A DNA stretch of 64,000 bases from Caulobacter sp. (GTDB taxonomy: Bacteria; Pseudomonadota; Alphaproteobacteria; Caulobacterales; Caulobacteraceae): NCBI GenBank assembly GCA_016125585.1, contig WGLL01000002.1, forward strand, positions 186,001-250,000. The letters are read 5' to 3'. The position numbers and the translations under genes are program-made. Numbering within the stretch: position 1 is the stretch's first letter; each line of letters starts with the position of its first letter. The notes under the pieces were generated by a model. The model made no database searches. It was not told where the DNA came from and worked only from the letters and a program-made list of their open reading frames with translations. Of this stretch, positions 18,352-26,265 are shown one piece after another.

Positions 18352-19541
18352 GACGCACGCCTCGGCTCGCGGATCACCTTTACCAGTTCGTCGAGCCAGC
18401 CAGGCTCTGCGCCGATTTCGCCAAGGAACCGCGCAAGAGCGCTTTGCTCGGTTCGCAGGGCGCGCCGGAAGAGATATCCGAAAAGGGCCACATCGGCCTC
18501 CGAAGCTTCGCTTCGCGCCCCGCGACACATGCGCCGGAGCCGTTGCCGCGCCCAACGGTCCTCTCCGGTCGGCGGGATGCTTGCCGCCCAAGCTTTCAGC
18601 AACCGTGCGAGCTCTGCGTGATAGTTGGCCTTGTCGTAGCAGATCGGAAGAATGGAGCGCGCCGACCAATCCTCGCCGACAGTGAGGTCCCCGGCAGCCT
18701 GAGGCGCGAACACATAGCGATCCTTCAGATCGGGGAAATGCAAGCTGTCGCCTGCCACTGCGTTCATCAGATAGCGGAACGGGGGATCATTCACGCTGTA
18801 GCCGACGATAACGAGGTGGAAGATGCGCGCAGCGTCATAGATGAAGTCCGCAGTCAGCCGCCGCCTCAGATAGAGGTCTCCGAAATCTTGATCCGTGAGG
18901 ACGAGTTGACGCGACTGTTTTGGGTCAAGGATCCCGTGGATGTGAAAAACCCCATGGAAGCTTGGGCCGCCGCTGGGCCGTGGGAGACCCTCCAGTCCAT
19001 AGCTCTCTACCTTTCCCGGCCTGGCCGCCTCTTCGTGCAGCCGGTCGAAATTTGTCGTCGCGACGAACAGCTCCCCGAAACGTCGCGCCAGGAGGTTAAT
19101 CGAGGCATGAAGCGCGTTCGGGGCTTCGGCCGCATCGAGGACCTCACGGGCGGCGACACGCAGACTGCTGACAGGTTCGCTGGCCCGCGCCATCCGACGC
19201 TCAAGCATGCCCAATACCATGTCGAATTCATTGGAGACGAAGCGTTTGAATTCAGCGCACTGGCGTGAATCCAGCCCTTCCATAAATTCCTCTCTGGCCT
19301 TGGGTGGGTTTGAAGGTGATGCTTGCTCCTTCATCCAGTCGTCCATCGCCTGGCCGAGCCGTGCATCGAGCCGCCTAGCAATCTCGCATACCAGCCCTTG
19401 GAAATTGGGAAGATTTGACGGTGCGGGAGCGGAGACGCCTGCTCCAGTCAAGAACAGGACCCGGCCTTGGTCGCGCGCCAACATTAGGTCTTCGGGGAGC
19501 CCCGGCAGATCCTCTTCCAGATAGATCAGGGAATTTGTCAT
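18348..19541 (-). CDS. SIR2-family protein, probable NAD+-consuming defence effector
   Basis: The ATG at 19541 has GGAG four bases upstream; an in-frame ATG at 19559 has none. The 397-residue product has a SIR2 Rossmann core: LTGAGVS (residues 32-37) with PNFQGL after it, TTNFD (162-166, N164), the HIHG box with H202 in the catalytic-histidine position, and GYSVNDPP (248-255). It belongs to the prokaryotic SIR2_2-like group, many of whose members are NADases in abortive anti-phage systems (Thoeris, DSR, SIR2-HerA, SIR2-pAgo). There are no sirtuin zinc cysteines, which argues against a deacetylase. A helical tail (about 290-397) leads into the coupled 874-residue partner. Confidence 0.85.
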   Translation of the reverse strand: MTNSLIYLEEDLPGLPEDLMLARDQGRVLFLTGAGVSAPAPSNLPNFQGLVCEIARRLDARLGQAMDDWMKEQASPSNPPKAREEFMEGLDSRQCAEFKRFVSNEFDMVLGMLERRMARASEPVSSLRVAAREVLDAAEAPNALHASINLLARRFGELFVATTNFDRLHEEAARPGKVESYGLEGLPRPSGGPSFHGVFHIHGILDPKQSRQLVLTDQDFGDLYLRRRLTADFIYDAARIFHLVIVGYSVNDPPFRYLMNAVAGDSLHFPDLKDRYVFAPQAAGDLTVGEDWSARSILPICYDKANYHAELARLLKAWAASIPPTGEDRWARQRLRRMCRGARSEASEADVALFGYLFRRALRTEQSALARFLGEIGAEPGWLDELVKVIREPRRAS

Positions 19542-19887
19542 ATCGCTCCAACTGATCATTCGGCAGGGATTTCACTGCCTTCGTCAAGCTTACGGACATC
19601 CCTACGTTACCTGTCACGAGGACAGTCTGACGCGAAGCAAAAGAGATCGACACCTCCCGCATCACTGTAGCCCACACCCCCAACCTCCCGCCCTACATCC
19701 GCCAACACCCGCCCTACGCCCGACCCACGCTCCAGCCCACATTCCCAGCGCCTCTGCCTACCCGCCGGGCACAAAAACCCCCGCATTTTCAGGCCTCTGG
19801 CGCATTCGCCCATCCGCCCCCGCCGAACGCGCGGTATAATGGTAGGCCGCTTCGATCGGGGCGGGCCAATTGGGGATTGATCGGGGG
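19542..19887. other. Spacer between the SIR2 module and hemD
   Basis: This 346-bp gap contains no credible gene. The part next to the SIR2 start is moderate in GC and should hold its promoter. The middle (19670-19760) is a C-rich tract with repeated CGCCC and CACCC phrases. The right end returns to host-like composition. The palindrome CCAATTGG at 19866-19873 also occurs at 15697-15704, just outside the other end of the module. Confidence 0.6.
19835..19840 (+). promoter_or_regulatory. Candidate -10 element for hemD
   Basis: A perfect TATAAT stands out in this GC-rich DNA, 48 bp before the hemD ATG at 19888. No good -35 hexamer sits 16-18 bp upstream, so activator dependence or chance remains possible. 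Confidence 0.4.
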
Positions 19888-20601
19888 ATGCGGAGCGGCC
19901 AGCCTGACGGGGTGCCCACGCCCAAGCCCACGCCCGCGCCCCTCGTCTGGATCACCCGCGCCGAGCCCGGCGCCTCGGCGACCGCCGGGCGGGTGCGGGA
20001 CAAGGGATGGGCGCCGCTGGTGGCGCCGTTGCTGGAGGCGCGTTCCCTTCCCGGCGCGGCGCTGGACCTGAGCGGCGTCGCCGCCGTCGCCTTCACCAGC
20101 GCCCGGGGGGCGCGCGCCTTCGCCGCCCTCACCCCGGCGCGTCCTCCCGCCTTCACCGTCGGCGAGGCCACCGCCGGGGCCGCCCGCGCCGCCGGGTTCG
20201 AGACGGTGTGGTCGGCGGATGGCGATGTCGCCGCCCTGGCCGCGCTGATCGCCGCCGCCGATCCGGGGCCGGTGCTGCACGCCGGGGCCCTGCATCCGGC
20301 CGGCGACCTGACCGGCGACCTTGTGGCCCGGGGGGTCGAGGCCCGCGCCGTCGCCCTCTACGACACCGTCCCGGTCGATCCCGCCCCGGCCCTGGCGCGG
20401 CTGGATGAGGTCGGCGCGGTCCTGGTCCATTCGCCCCGGGCGGCGGGGCTGCTGGCCCGGGTTCTGCTGGCCCATCCCGCCCCCGCCATGCGTCTGCTGG
20501 CGCTGTCGGAGGCTGTCGCCGCCCCGCTTCGGGCGGTGGAAAATGCGAAGATCGCCGTCGCCCCGTTCCCCAACGAGGTTTCCCTGCTTAATCTGCTTTG
20601 A
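19888..20601 (+). CDS. hemD: Uroporphyrinogen-III synthase
   Basis: This protein of about 237 residues has the poorly conserved but recognisable two-lobe HemD pattern: LVWITRAEPGASATA at the start, VAFTSARGARAF in the first lobe, TVGEATAGAAR, and in the second lobe VALYDTVPVD, VHSPRAA and ALSEAVAAPL. It closes the linear tetrapyrrole from HemC to uroporphyrinogen III. The ATG at 19888 is preferred; a TTG at 19870 and a GTG at 19912 are alternatives. It leads the set hemD, mitofilin-like and HemY-like. Confidence 0.9.
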   Translation: MRSGQPDGVPTPKPTPAPLVWITRAEPGASATAGRVRDKGWAPLVAPLLEARSLPGAALDLSGVAAVAFTSARGARAFAALTPARPPAFTVGEATAGAARAAGFETVWSADGDVAALAALIAAADPGPVLHAGALHPAGDLTGDLVARGVEARAVALYDTVPVDPAPALARLDEVGAVLVHSPRAAGLLARVLLAHPAPAMRLLALSEAVAAPLRAVENAKIAVAPFPNEVSLLNLL

Positions 20602-20639
20602 ACGCCGCAAAGGCTGGCCGGAACGATTCGACGTAACCG

Positions 20640-21509
20640 ATGACCGTGCAAGACACAGACGACATCACCCCGCCGCGCGACCCCGCCGTCTTTGGCCGTC
20701 GCCGGCCCGGCCTCGGCGTGGCGGCGATCGTCGCCCTCTGCGTCATCTGTGTTCTGCTGGGCTTCGTCGGCGCCCGGGTCACCCGCCTGCTCGATGGCGA
20801 CAAGACCCCCGCCGCGCCGCGGCCGGTCGCCAGCCAGAGCCCCGCGCCCGAGCCCTCGCCGCCGGCCCCCTATGCGCCGCCGCTGGCCGGGCAGGGGCCG
20901 TCGGTCGGCCCGGCGTCAGGCAATACCGAGGCCATCGAGGCGCGTCTGGCGCAGCTGGAGTCGGGTCAGAGCCGGACCCTCAACGCCGCCGCCGCCGCCC
21001 TGGCCGCCTCCGCCCTGGCCGACGCGGCCCAGACCTCGCAGCCCTTCGAGGCCGAACTGTCGGCGGTGGAGCGGGTGCTGCCCCTGTCGGCCGACGCCCG
21101 GGGCCTGCGGCCGCTGGCGGCGACCGGCGTTCCCAGCCGCGCCGTCCTGGCCGATGAGTTCAGCGCCGTCGCCGCCCGCGCCTCGGTCGAGGCCCGCGCC
21201 CCCGGCGAAGGGGCCGGCCTGCTCGACCGCTTCCTCTACAGCCTCTCGGCGGTGGTCACCGTGCGGCGGGTCGGCTCGACCACCGGCAATGGCCCCGACG
21301 CGGTGCTGGCCCGGGCCGAGAGTCAGGTCATCGAGGGCGATCTGGCCGGAGCCCTGGTCACGCTCAAGGGCCTGCCGCCCAAGTCGGCGCAGGCGCTCGA
21401 CGCCTGGCGGGCCAGGGCGCGGCAGCGGCTGGCGCTGGATCAGGCGGTCTCGACCATCCGGGCTCAGGCCCTGGCCGAGCTGACCTTCTCGGGCGGAGGT
21501 CGTCCGTGA
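20640..21509 (+). CDS. Mitofilin/COG4223-like inner-membrane protein
   Basis: This 289-residue protein has a cytoplasmic N-terminus, one membrane segment at about residues 27-48 (VAAIVALCVICVLLGF), a Pro-rich linker, a helical stretch starting near NTEAIEARLAQLESG, and a globular C-terminus. The layout and its position between hemD and the HemY-like gene match the alphaproteobacterial mitofilin-domain proteins, the bacterial relatives of Mic60, which shape or organise membranes. The role in this species is inferred from that family. The stop overlaps the next start as GTGA. Confidence 0.75.
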   Translation: MTVQDTDDITPPRDPAVFGRRRPGLGVAAIVALCVICVLLGFVGARVTRLLDGDKTPAAPRPVASQSPAPEPSPPAPYAPPLAGQGPSVGPASGNTEAIEARLAQLESGQSRTLNAAAAALAASALADAAQTSQPFEAELSAVERVLPLSADARGLRPLAATGVPSRAVLADEFSAVAARASVEARAPGEGAGLLDRFLYSLSAVVTVRRVGSTTGNGPDAVLARAESQVIEGDLAGALVTLKGLPPKSAQALDAWRARARQRLALDQAVSTIRAQALAELTFSGGGRP

Positions 21510-23032
21510 TCCGCACCGCCCTCGCCCTGTTCCTGGCCGCCGCCGCCGCCGTCGCGGTCCTGGCCCTGACCCGCGAGGCCGGCGAGGCCCATATGGTCTG
21601 GCTGGGCTGGCGGGTCGACATGACCGCCGCCGCCGCCGCCCTGCTGGTGCTGTTCACCGCCCTGGCCGCGACCCTGCTGTGGCGGCTGGCCATCTGGCTG
21701 CTGGAGATTCCCCGCCGGGCCGAGCAGGCGCGGCTGGAGCGGCGTCGCCGCGAGGCCGGCGAGGCCCTGGCGCGGGGCTTTCTGGCCGCCGCCGCCGGCG
21801 ACGGGGGCGAGGGCCGCCGCCTGGCCCTGAAGGCCGCCGACCTGGCCGACGACAACCCCGCCCTGGTGCGGATCCTCACCGCCCAGTCGGCGGAAGCGGC
21901 CGGCGACGTCGCCGCCGCCAAGGCCGCCTATGGCGCCATGGTGGCCTTTCCCGACATGCGGCTGGCGGGCTTGCGCGGCCTCATGCAGACGGCCCTGGCC
22001 GAGGGCGACCGCGCCGCCGCCCTGCGCCACGCCGAGGCCGCCTACGGCCAGGCCCGCACCGCCCGCTGGGCCTGGCGGGCGGTGCTGGAGGCGCGGCTGG
22101 AGGCTGGCGACTGGGCCGGGGCGCTGGAGCTGGTCAAGGGCGCCCTGGACCGCAAGATCGTCCCGCCCATCGTCGCCGACCGGGCCCGGGCCGCCCTGCT
22201 GGCCGCCTCGGCCGCCAGCCTCGACCTGGCCGACGACAAGCAGCGCAAGCAGGCCTTCGACTACGCCACCCAGTCGGCGAAACTGGACCCCGGCTTCGCC
22301 CCCGGCGCGGTCATCGCCGCCCGGCTGGCGGCGACCCCGGCCAAGGCGGCGGGGGTTATCGAGGCGGCCTGGAAGGCTCAACCCCATCCCGCCCTGTGGC
22401 TGCTGTATCGCGACCTGGTCACCGCCGAGACGCCGCGCGAGCGGGCCCGGCGCCTGTCCGCCCTGGCCGCGCTCAAGCCCGAGGATCGCGAGTCCCGCAT
22501 CCTGATGGTCGAGCAGGCCCTGATCGCCGGCGAGATCGGCGCCGCCCGCGAGGCCGCCGCCCTGCTGGCCCGGGAAGAGCTGACGCCGCGACTGGCCGGG
22601 CTGTTCGCCCGCGCCGCCAACGCCGCCGGGGCCATCGACGAGGCCCGCGCCTGGGTCGCCCGTGGCCGCTCCGCGCCGCTGGAGGCCGACTGGTCCGACA
22701 TCGATCCGGAAGGCCAGGCCTTCAACTACCCGCCCGGCGACTGGGCCCGGCTGGTCTCGAACTGGGCCGAGACCGGCGAGTTGATCCACCCCCGCCAGGA
22801 GCGCCGCGAGCGCGGCATGAGCGACCTGCCCGAGCTGCCGGTCTCCTACGTCGAATCGGCGCCCTTCGTGGCCGCCGCCGAGGCTGGTCCCGGGGCCATG
22901 CCGATCCCGGACGATCCCGGCGTCGACGGCGATTTCGAGGGCGCTCCCGACGAGCCGCCGCCAGCGCCGCCGCCGGCCAAACCGCCGCAACGCCGTCGCC
23001 GCTTGGCAACCGCCCCGCGCCCCGCTAAATAG
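21506..23032 (+). CDS. HemY-like TPR membrane protein
   Basis: This 508-residue protein starts at a GTG that overlaps the upstream stop. Two membrane segments (about residues 3-21 and 38-63) are followed by a long run of tetratricopeptide-like helices and a Pro-rich C-terminal tail ending in a basic cluster. This is the HemY N-terminal-domain family found at the end of hemCD operons; it is not the protoporphyrinogen oxidase also called HemY. Its biochemical role in haem synthesis is unproven. The last codons contain the tRNA-Thr promoter. Confidence 0.85.
   Translation: MIRTALALFLAAAAAVAVLALTREAGEAHMVWLGWRVDMTAAAAALLVLFTALAATLLWRLAIWLLEIPRRAEQARLERRRREAGEALARGFLAAAAGDGGEGRRLALKAADLADDNPALVRILTAQSAEAAGDVAAAKAAYGAMVAFPDMRLAGLRGLMQTALAEGDRAAALRHAEAAYGQARTARWAWRAVLEARLEAGDWAGALELVKGALDRKIVPPIVADRARAALLAASAASLDLADDKQRKQAFDYATQSAKLDPGFAPGAVIAARLAATPAKAAGVIEAAWKAQPHPALWLLYRDLVTAETPRERARRLSALAALKPEDRESRILMVEQALIAGEIGAAREAAALLAREELTPRLAGLFARAANAAGAIDEARAWVARGRSAPLEADWSDIDPEGQAFNYPPGDWARLVSNWAETGELIHPRQERRERGMSDLPELPVSYVESAPFVAAAEAGPGAMPIPDDPGVDGDFEGAPDEPPPAPPPAKPPQRRRRLATAPRPAK
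23003..23031 (+). promoter_or_regulatory. Probable promoter of tRNA-Thr inside the HemY-like gene
   Basis: TTGGCA (23003-23008) and TAAATA (23026-23031) are separated by exactly 17 bp and lie 28 bp before the tRNA. The hexamers fall in the last ten codons and stop codon of the HemY-like gene. Confidence 0.6.
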
Positions 23033-23059
23033 CCCCCCTCCGGGACCAACCGTCTTCGG

Positions 23060-23135
23060 GCCGCTTTAGCTCAGCTGGTAGAGCACATCATTCGTAATGA
23101 TGGGGTCAGGTGTTCGAGTCACCTAAGCGGCACCA
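23060..23135 (+). tRNA. tRNA-Thr (anticodon CGT)
   Basis: This is a 76-nt tRNA with encoded CCA. The acceptor stem GCCGCTT pairs with AAGCGGC, the anticodon stem is CATCA/TGATG with loop TTCGTAA, and the T loop is GTTCGAGTC. It reads ACG codons. Confidence 0.97.
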
Positions 23136-23161
23136 TTCTCCCCGCCCAGGGACCCGCCGGT

Positions 23162-24037
23162 TCAGTCGCTCTTGGGCGCGAGATTGCCGCCCAGGTCCAT
23201 GGCCTGTTCGACCACATCGAAGATGCCGGTGATGTTGCCCGAGGGGGCGACGGCGTCGGCGGTCTCGGGCCGGGCGGCGTTGGCGATGAAGTCGTCGGGG
23301 CTCTTGTTCCACTGATCCTCCAGCGCCTTGGAGTGGCCGACGATGACCTGGGGATGGCTGGTCAGGAACAGGGTCAGCAGGGGGTTGATGGCGCTGTTGA
23401 CGGTCAGCTTCTCCGAGGTCTTGGTCGAGCGGCGATAGACCACCAGATCCATGTCCTTGAGCAGGGCGTTGAGCCGTTGCTGGCGGGCGCTGATCACCCC
23501 GGCGACCCTGAAGATGCCGCCGACCACGTCTCCGGACTGATCCTCGGCGCCGTGAACCCAGACGATGTCGTCCATCGGGACCAGCGCCATGTTGACGAAG
23601 TCCTGGACCATCAGCCAGTTGGCCGTGGCCACCACCCGGGGCTTGTCCTGCCGAAAGACCGGGGTCGCCGCCTCCGCCTCGAACAGCCGCACCGCGGTCT
23701 CCGGATCGCCGATGGCCCCAAGGTTGCGATAGATGCTGCTGGACCGGGGATCGGCCAGGCCCGTCAGGCCGCGCAGCAGGGTGTAGAGGGCCATCATGGC
23801 GACCGTCAGGGCGAAGGCGGCGAAGATCCACCAGCCGACGCCGAAGCGGCCTTCATGCAGGGCCGCGAAGCCCTTCAACAGCAGCGGCGGGGCGCCGTTC
23901 TTCTCGCCGATGGCCTCCCAGGGGACGAGCAGCACCGCCAGGATGAAGGCGCCGATCCAGGCTCCGAACTGGATCACCGACAGGCTGCGCCGGCGCACCG
24001 CCGCGGCGAAATGGCTCTTGTGAGCAGTCCCTGACAT
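23162..24037 (-). CDS. Two-transmembrane protein of unknown function
   Basis: The ATG at 24037 is chosen because GGAAGG precedes it; the longer frame from 24073 has no such signal. The 291-residue product has two hydrophobic segments, at about residues 27-42 and 70-95, then a soluble domain of about 190 residues. That domain contains RNLGAIGDPETAVRLFEAE and NWLMVQDFVNMALVPMDD, and ends in a helix-rich tail. I do not recognise the family. The phrase with a conserved-looking YRRS and TVNSAIN may be useful for profile searches. It stands alone between tRNA-Thr and the sulfur locus. Confidence 0.75.
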   Translation of the reverse strand: MSGTAHKSHFAAAVRRRSLSVIQFGAWIGAFILAVLLVPWEAIGEKNGAPPLLLKGFAALHEGRFGVGWWIFAAFALTVAMMALYTLLRGLTGLADPRSSSIYRNLGAIGDPETAVRLFEAEAATPVFRQDKPRVVATANWLMVQDFVNMALVPMDDIVWVHGAEDQSGDVVGGIFRVAGVISARQQRLNALLKDMDLVVYRRSTKTSEKLTVNSAINPLLTLFLTSHPQVIVGHSKALEDQWNKSPDDFIANAARPETADAVAPSGNITGIFDVVEQAMDLGGNLAPKSD

Positions 24038-24114
24038 TGGCCTTCCCCCTGCAAGACAAGGGAAATCAAGCACGGTCAGGGGGTCCGGGGCAAATTTCGC
24101 CCTGACGCCGGGGC

Positions 24115-24987
24115 TCAGACCAGGCCGGGCGGCGCCTTGACTGGCAGCTTCAGAAACACCCCGCCGCGCTCGCTGGCGGGCGGCAGGGCGCCGGCGCGGA
24201 TGTTGACCTGGAGGGACGGCAGGATCAGCAGGGGCGGGGCCAGGGTGGCGTCGCGGGCCTCGCGCCTGGCGATGAAATCGGCCGCCGTGACGCCGCCGCC
24301 GATGTGCAGGTTCTTCGCCGTCTGCTCGGCCACCGTGCTCTCCCAGGCGAAGGTCTCGCGGCCTTCGGGAAGGTAGTCGTGGCCGACGAAGATGCGGGTC
24401 TCCGGCGGCAGGGCGAGAATGCGCTGGATCGAGGCGTAGAGGGCGGCCGCGTCGCCGCCGGGGAAGTCGGTGCGGGCGGTGCCGTAGTCGGGCATGAACA
24501 GGGTGTCGCCGACATAGGCGGCGCCGCCGATCAGATAGGTGACGCAGGCGGCGGTGTGGCCAGGGGTGTGCATCACCTCTATCGCCGCTCCACCCAGCGG
24601 CAGGGTCTCGCCGTCGGCCACCAGCCGGTCGAAGGCCGAGCCGTCGGCGACCACATCGTCGGCCTCGAACAGCGGCGCGAAATGGGCCTGCACGGCGGTG
24701 ATATGCTCGCCGATGACCACCGGCGCCCCGGTCAGGCCACGCAGATAGTGGGCGGCCGACAGATGGTCGGCGTGGGCGTGGGTCTCCAGCAGGTAGCGAA
24801 GGGTCAGGTTGCGACTGCGCACAGCCGCCAGGACCTGATCGGCGAAGGTGGTGGTGACGGTGGCCGATTTGGGCTCATAGTCGAGCACCGGATCGATGAT
24901 CGCCGCCTCGCGGGTCGCCTCGTCCCAGACCAGATAGGTGACGGTGGAGGTGCCGGCGTGGAAGAAAACCTGGTGCGAAACAGACAT
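24115..24987 (-). CDS. MBL-fold persulfide-dioxygenase-like hydrolase (Blh/ETHE1 type)
   Basis: The ATG at 24987 is preceded by AAGGAG. The 290-residue protein has the metallo-beta-lactamase metal box THAHADH (residues 69-75), then HTPGHT, GDTLFMPDYGTARTDF and GHDYLP. The DYG(T)ARTDF block is characteristic of the ETHE1/Blh group, which uses a single iron to oxidise glutathione persulfide to sulfite. Its place, divergent from a sulfite exporter and near BigR-like regulators and SQR, fits the bigR-blh logic. A palindromic operator lies 21-59 bp upstream of its start. Confidence 0.87.
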   Translation of the reverse strand: MSVSHQVFFHAGTSTVTYLVWDEATREAAIIDPVLDYEPKSATVTTTFADQVLAAVRSRNLTLRYLLETHAHADHLSAAHYLRGLTGAPVVIGEHITAVQAHFAPLFEADDVVADGSAFDRLVADGETLPLGGAAIEVMHTPGHTAACVTYLIGGAAYVGDTLFMPDYGTARTDFPGGDAAALYASIQRILALPPETRIFVGHDYLPEGRETFAWESTVAEQTAKNLHIGGGVTAADFIARREARDATLAPPLLILPSLQVNIRAGALPPASERGGVFLKLPVKAPPGLV

Positions 24988-25007
24988 GGGAAACTCCTTC
25001 GAGGCCA

Positions 25008-25046
25008 ATATATGCGGACTTGCTAAATTAACAAGTGCGAATATAT
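25008..25046. promoter_or_regulatory. Candidate operator for the BigR/SqrR-type repressor
   Basis: An AT-rich inverted repeat, ATATATGCGGACTTG and CAAGTGCGAATATAT, with 13 of 15 positions paired around a 9-nt centre, sits in the divergent promoter region of the MBL dioxygenase and the TauE exporter. Similar half-sites (CGNATAT) recur upstream of the SQR/rhodanese pair and the first ArsR gene. Confidence 0.65.
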
Positions 25047-25085
25047 ATCGGGTCGCATCCTGATCGCCGATCCGAGGGCCCGCCT

Positions 25086-25865
25086 ATGGACATCACCCTG
25101 ACCACCATGGCCCTGGCCATCGCCAGCGGCGCCCTTGTCGGCGGGTTGCTGGCCCTGTTCGGCGGCGGCGGATCGGTGCTGGCCACGCCCCTGCTGCTCT
25201 ATGTGGTGGGGGTGCGGGACCCGCATATCGCCATCGGCACCTCGGCGGCGGCGGTCGCGGTCAATGCCATGATCAATCTGGCGGGCCATGCCCGCAGCGG
25301 CCGGGTCAAATGGCCCTGCGCCCTGATGTTCGGCGCCGCCGGCCTGGCGGGATCGCTGGTCGGCTCCAGCATCGCCAAGCAGGTCGACGGCCAACGCCTG
25401 CTTCTGTTCTTCGCCCTGGCCATGGCCGCCATCGCCCTGTCCATGCTGCGCAGGCCCAAAAGCGAGGGCGATCCCGACGTCCAGATCAGCTGGCGCATGA
25501 CCCTGAAGCTGGCGCCCCTGGGCCTGCTCACCGGGCTGGCGGCCGGATTCTTCGGCATCGGCGGCGGATTCCTGATCGTGCCGGGCCTGATGGCCGCGAC
25601 GGGCATGACCCTGGCCAACGCCGCGGCCTCCTCGCTGTTCTCCGTCGCCCTGTTCGGAGCCGCCACCTCCGCCAACTACGCCGTCTCGGGCCTGGTCGAC
25701 TGGCCGGTGGCCGGCCTGTTCATCCTCGGCGGGGCGGCGGGCGGCTGGCTCGGGCTGCTCGGCTCAAAGGCGTTGCAGACCCGCGCCCTGCTGGCGCGGC
25801 GGCTGTTCGCGGCCCTGGTGCTGGCGGTGGCGGCCTATGTCGCCTGGCGCGCCCTGTCGGGCTGA
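25086..25865 (+). CDS. TauE/SafE-family sulfite exporter
   Basis: The ATG at 25086 gives a 259-residue membrane protein; an upstream in-frame GTG at 25035 falls inside the operator. There are about eight hydrophobic segments and the two glycine-rich repeat motifs of the TauE/SafE family (LLALFGGGGSVLATPLL and GLAAGFFGIGGGFLIVPGL). It probably exports sulfite made by the persulfide dioxygenase encoded divergently. The gene ends 8 bp before the convergent ArsR gene. Confidence 0.88.
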   Translation: MDITLTTMALAIASGALVGGLLALFGGGGSVLATPLLLYVVGVRDPHIAIGTSAAAVAVNAMINLAGHARSGRVKWPCALMFGAAGLAGSLVGSSIAKQVDGQRLLLFFALAMAAIALSMLRRPKSEGDPDVQISWRMTLKLAPLGLLTGLAAGFFGIGGGFLIVPGLMAATGMTLANAAASSLFSVALFGAATSANYAVSGLVDWPVAGLFILGGAAGGWLGLLGSKALQTRALLARRLFAALVLAVAAYVAWRALSG

Positions 25866-25872
25866 CGGCGCC

Positions 25873-26205
25873 TCAGCGATAGATGGCGCAGAGGGTGTCG
25901 ATGACCTGGATCGCCGCCGGATCAGTCAGGCGATAGTAGATGGTCTGGCCCTCGCGCCGGGTGGAGACCACATGCTCGGCCCGAAGCTTGGCCAGATGCT
26001 GCGAGGCGGCCGACTGGGCCAGGCCCACATAGTCAGCCAGATCCCCGACCGAACACTCCCCCTCGGCCAGGCGGCACAGCAGGACCAGCCGCTGCTCGTT
26101 GGCCAGCAGCTTCATCAGCCGCGCGGCCGCATGGGCGCTGGCCTCCAGATCGGCGACGGCCTGAGGTGGGGGAGGCTGGACGGCGGGATCGGCGAGTTTC
26201 TGCAT
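25873..26205 (-). CDS. ArsR/SmtB-family regulator, BigR/SqrR type
   Basis: This 110-residue winged-helix repressor keeps the two cysteines used by SqrR/BigR to sense persulfides through a tetrasulfide bridge: C44 in LVLLCRL and C106 in VIDTLCAIYR. C51 is additional. The DNA-recognition helix lies in GLAQSAASQHLAKLR and the wing is TRREGQTIYYRL. Its own start is preceded by a TGCATATAGG half-site, suggesting autoregulation. It is adjacent and parallel to a close paralogue. Confidence 0.9.
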   Translation of the reverse strand: MQKLADPAVQPPPPQAVADLEASAHAAARLMKLLANEQRLVLLCRLAEGECSVGDLADYVGLAQSAASQHLAKLRAEHVVSTRREGQTIYYRLTDPAAIQVIDTLCAIYR

Positions 26206-26265
26206 CTTTCTGCATATAGGCCATTCAGGCCGCCGGGCAATCGGCCCTGTAATCGGCCCGCCTGA

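Noticed and set aside
18352..18669. N-terminal extension of the large SIR2 partner
   Set aside because: The extra 106 codons lie inside the SIR2 gene, are Arg/Pro/Ala-rich and lack a ribosome site; the GTGA overlap gives a better start.
18348..19541. Calling the SIR2 gene a protein deacetylase
   Set aside because: The zinc-binding cysteines of canonical sirtuins are absent, and the partner gene and composition point to a defence-type SIR2 domain.
21506..23032. Naming the HemY-like gene as protoporphyrinogen oxidase
   Set aside because: It has two membrane helices and TPR-like repeats but no FAD-binding motif, so it belongs to the other HemY family.
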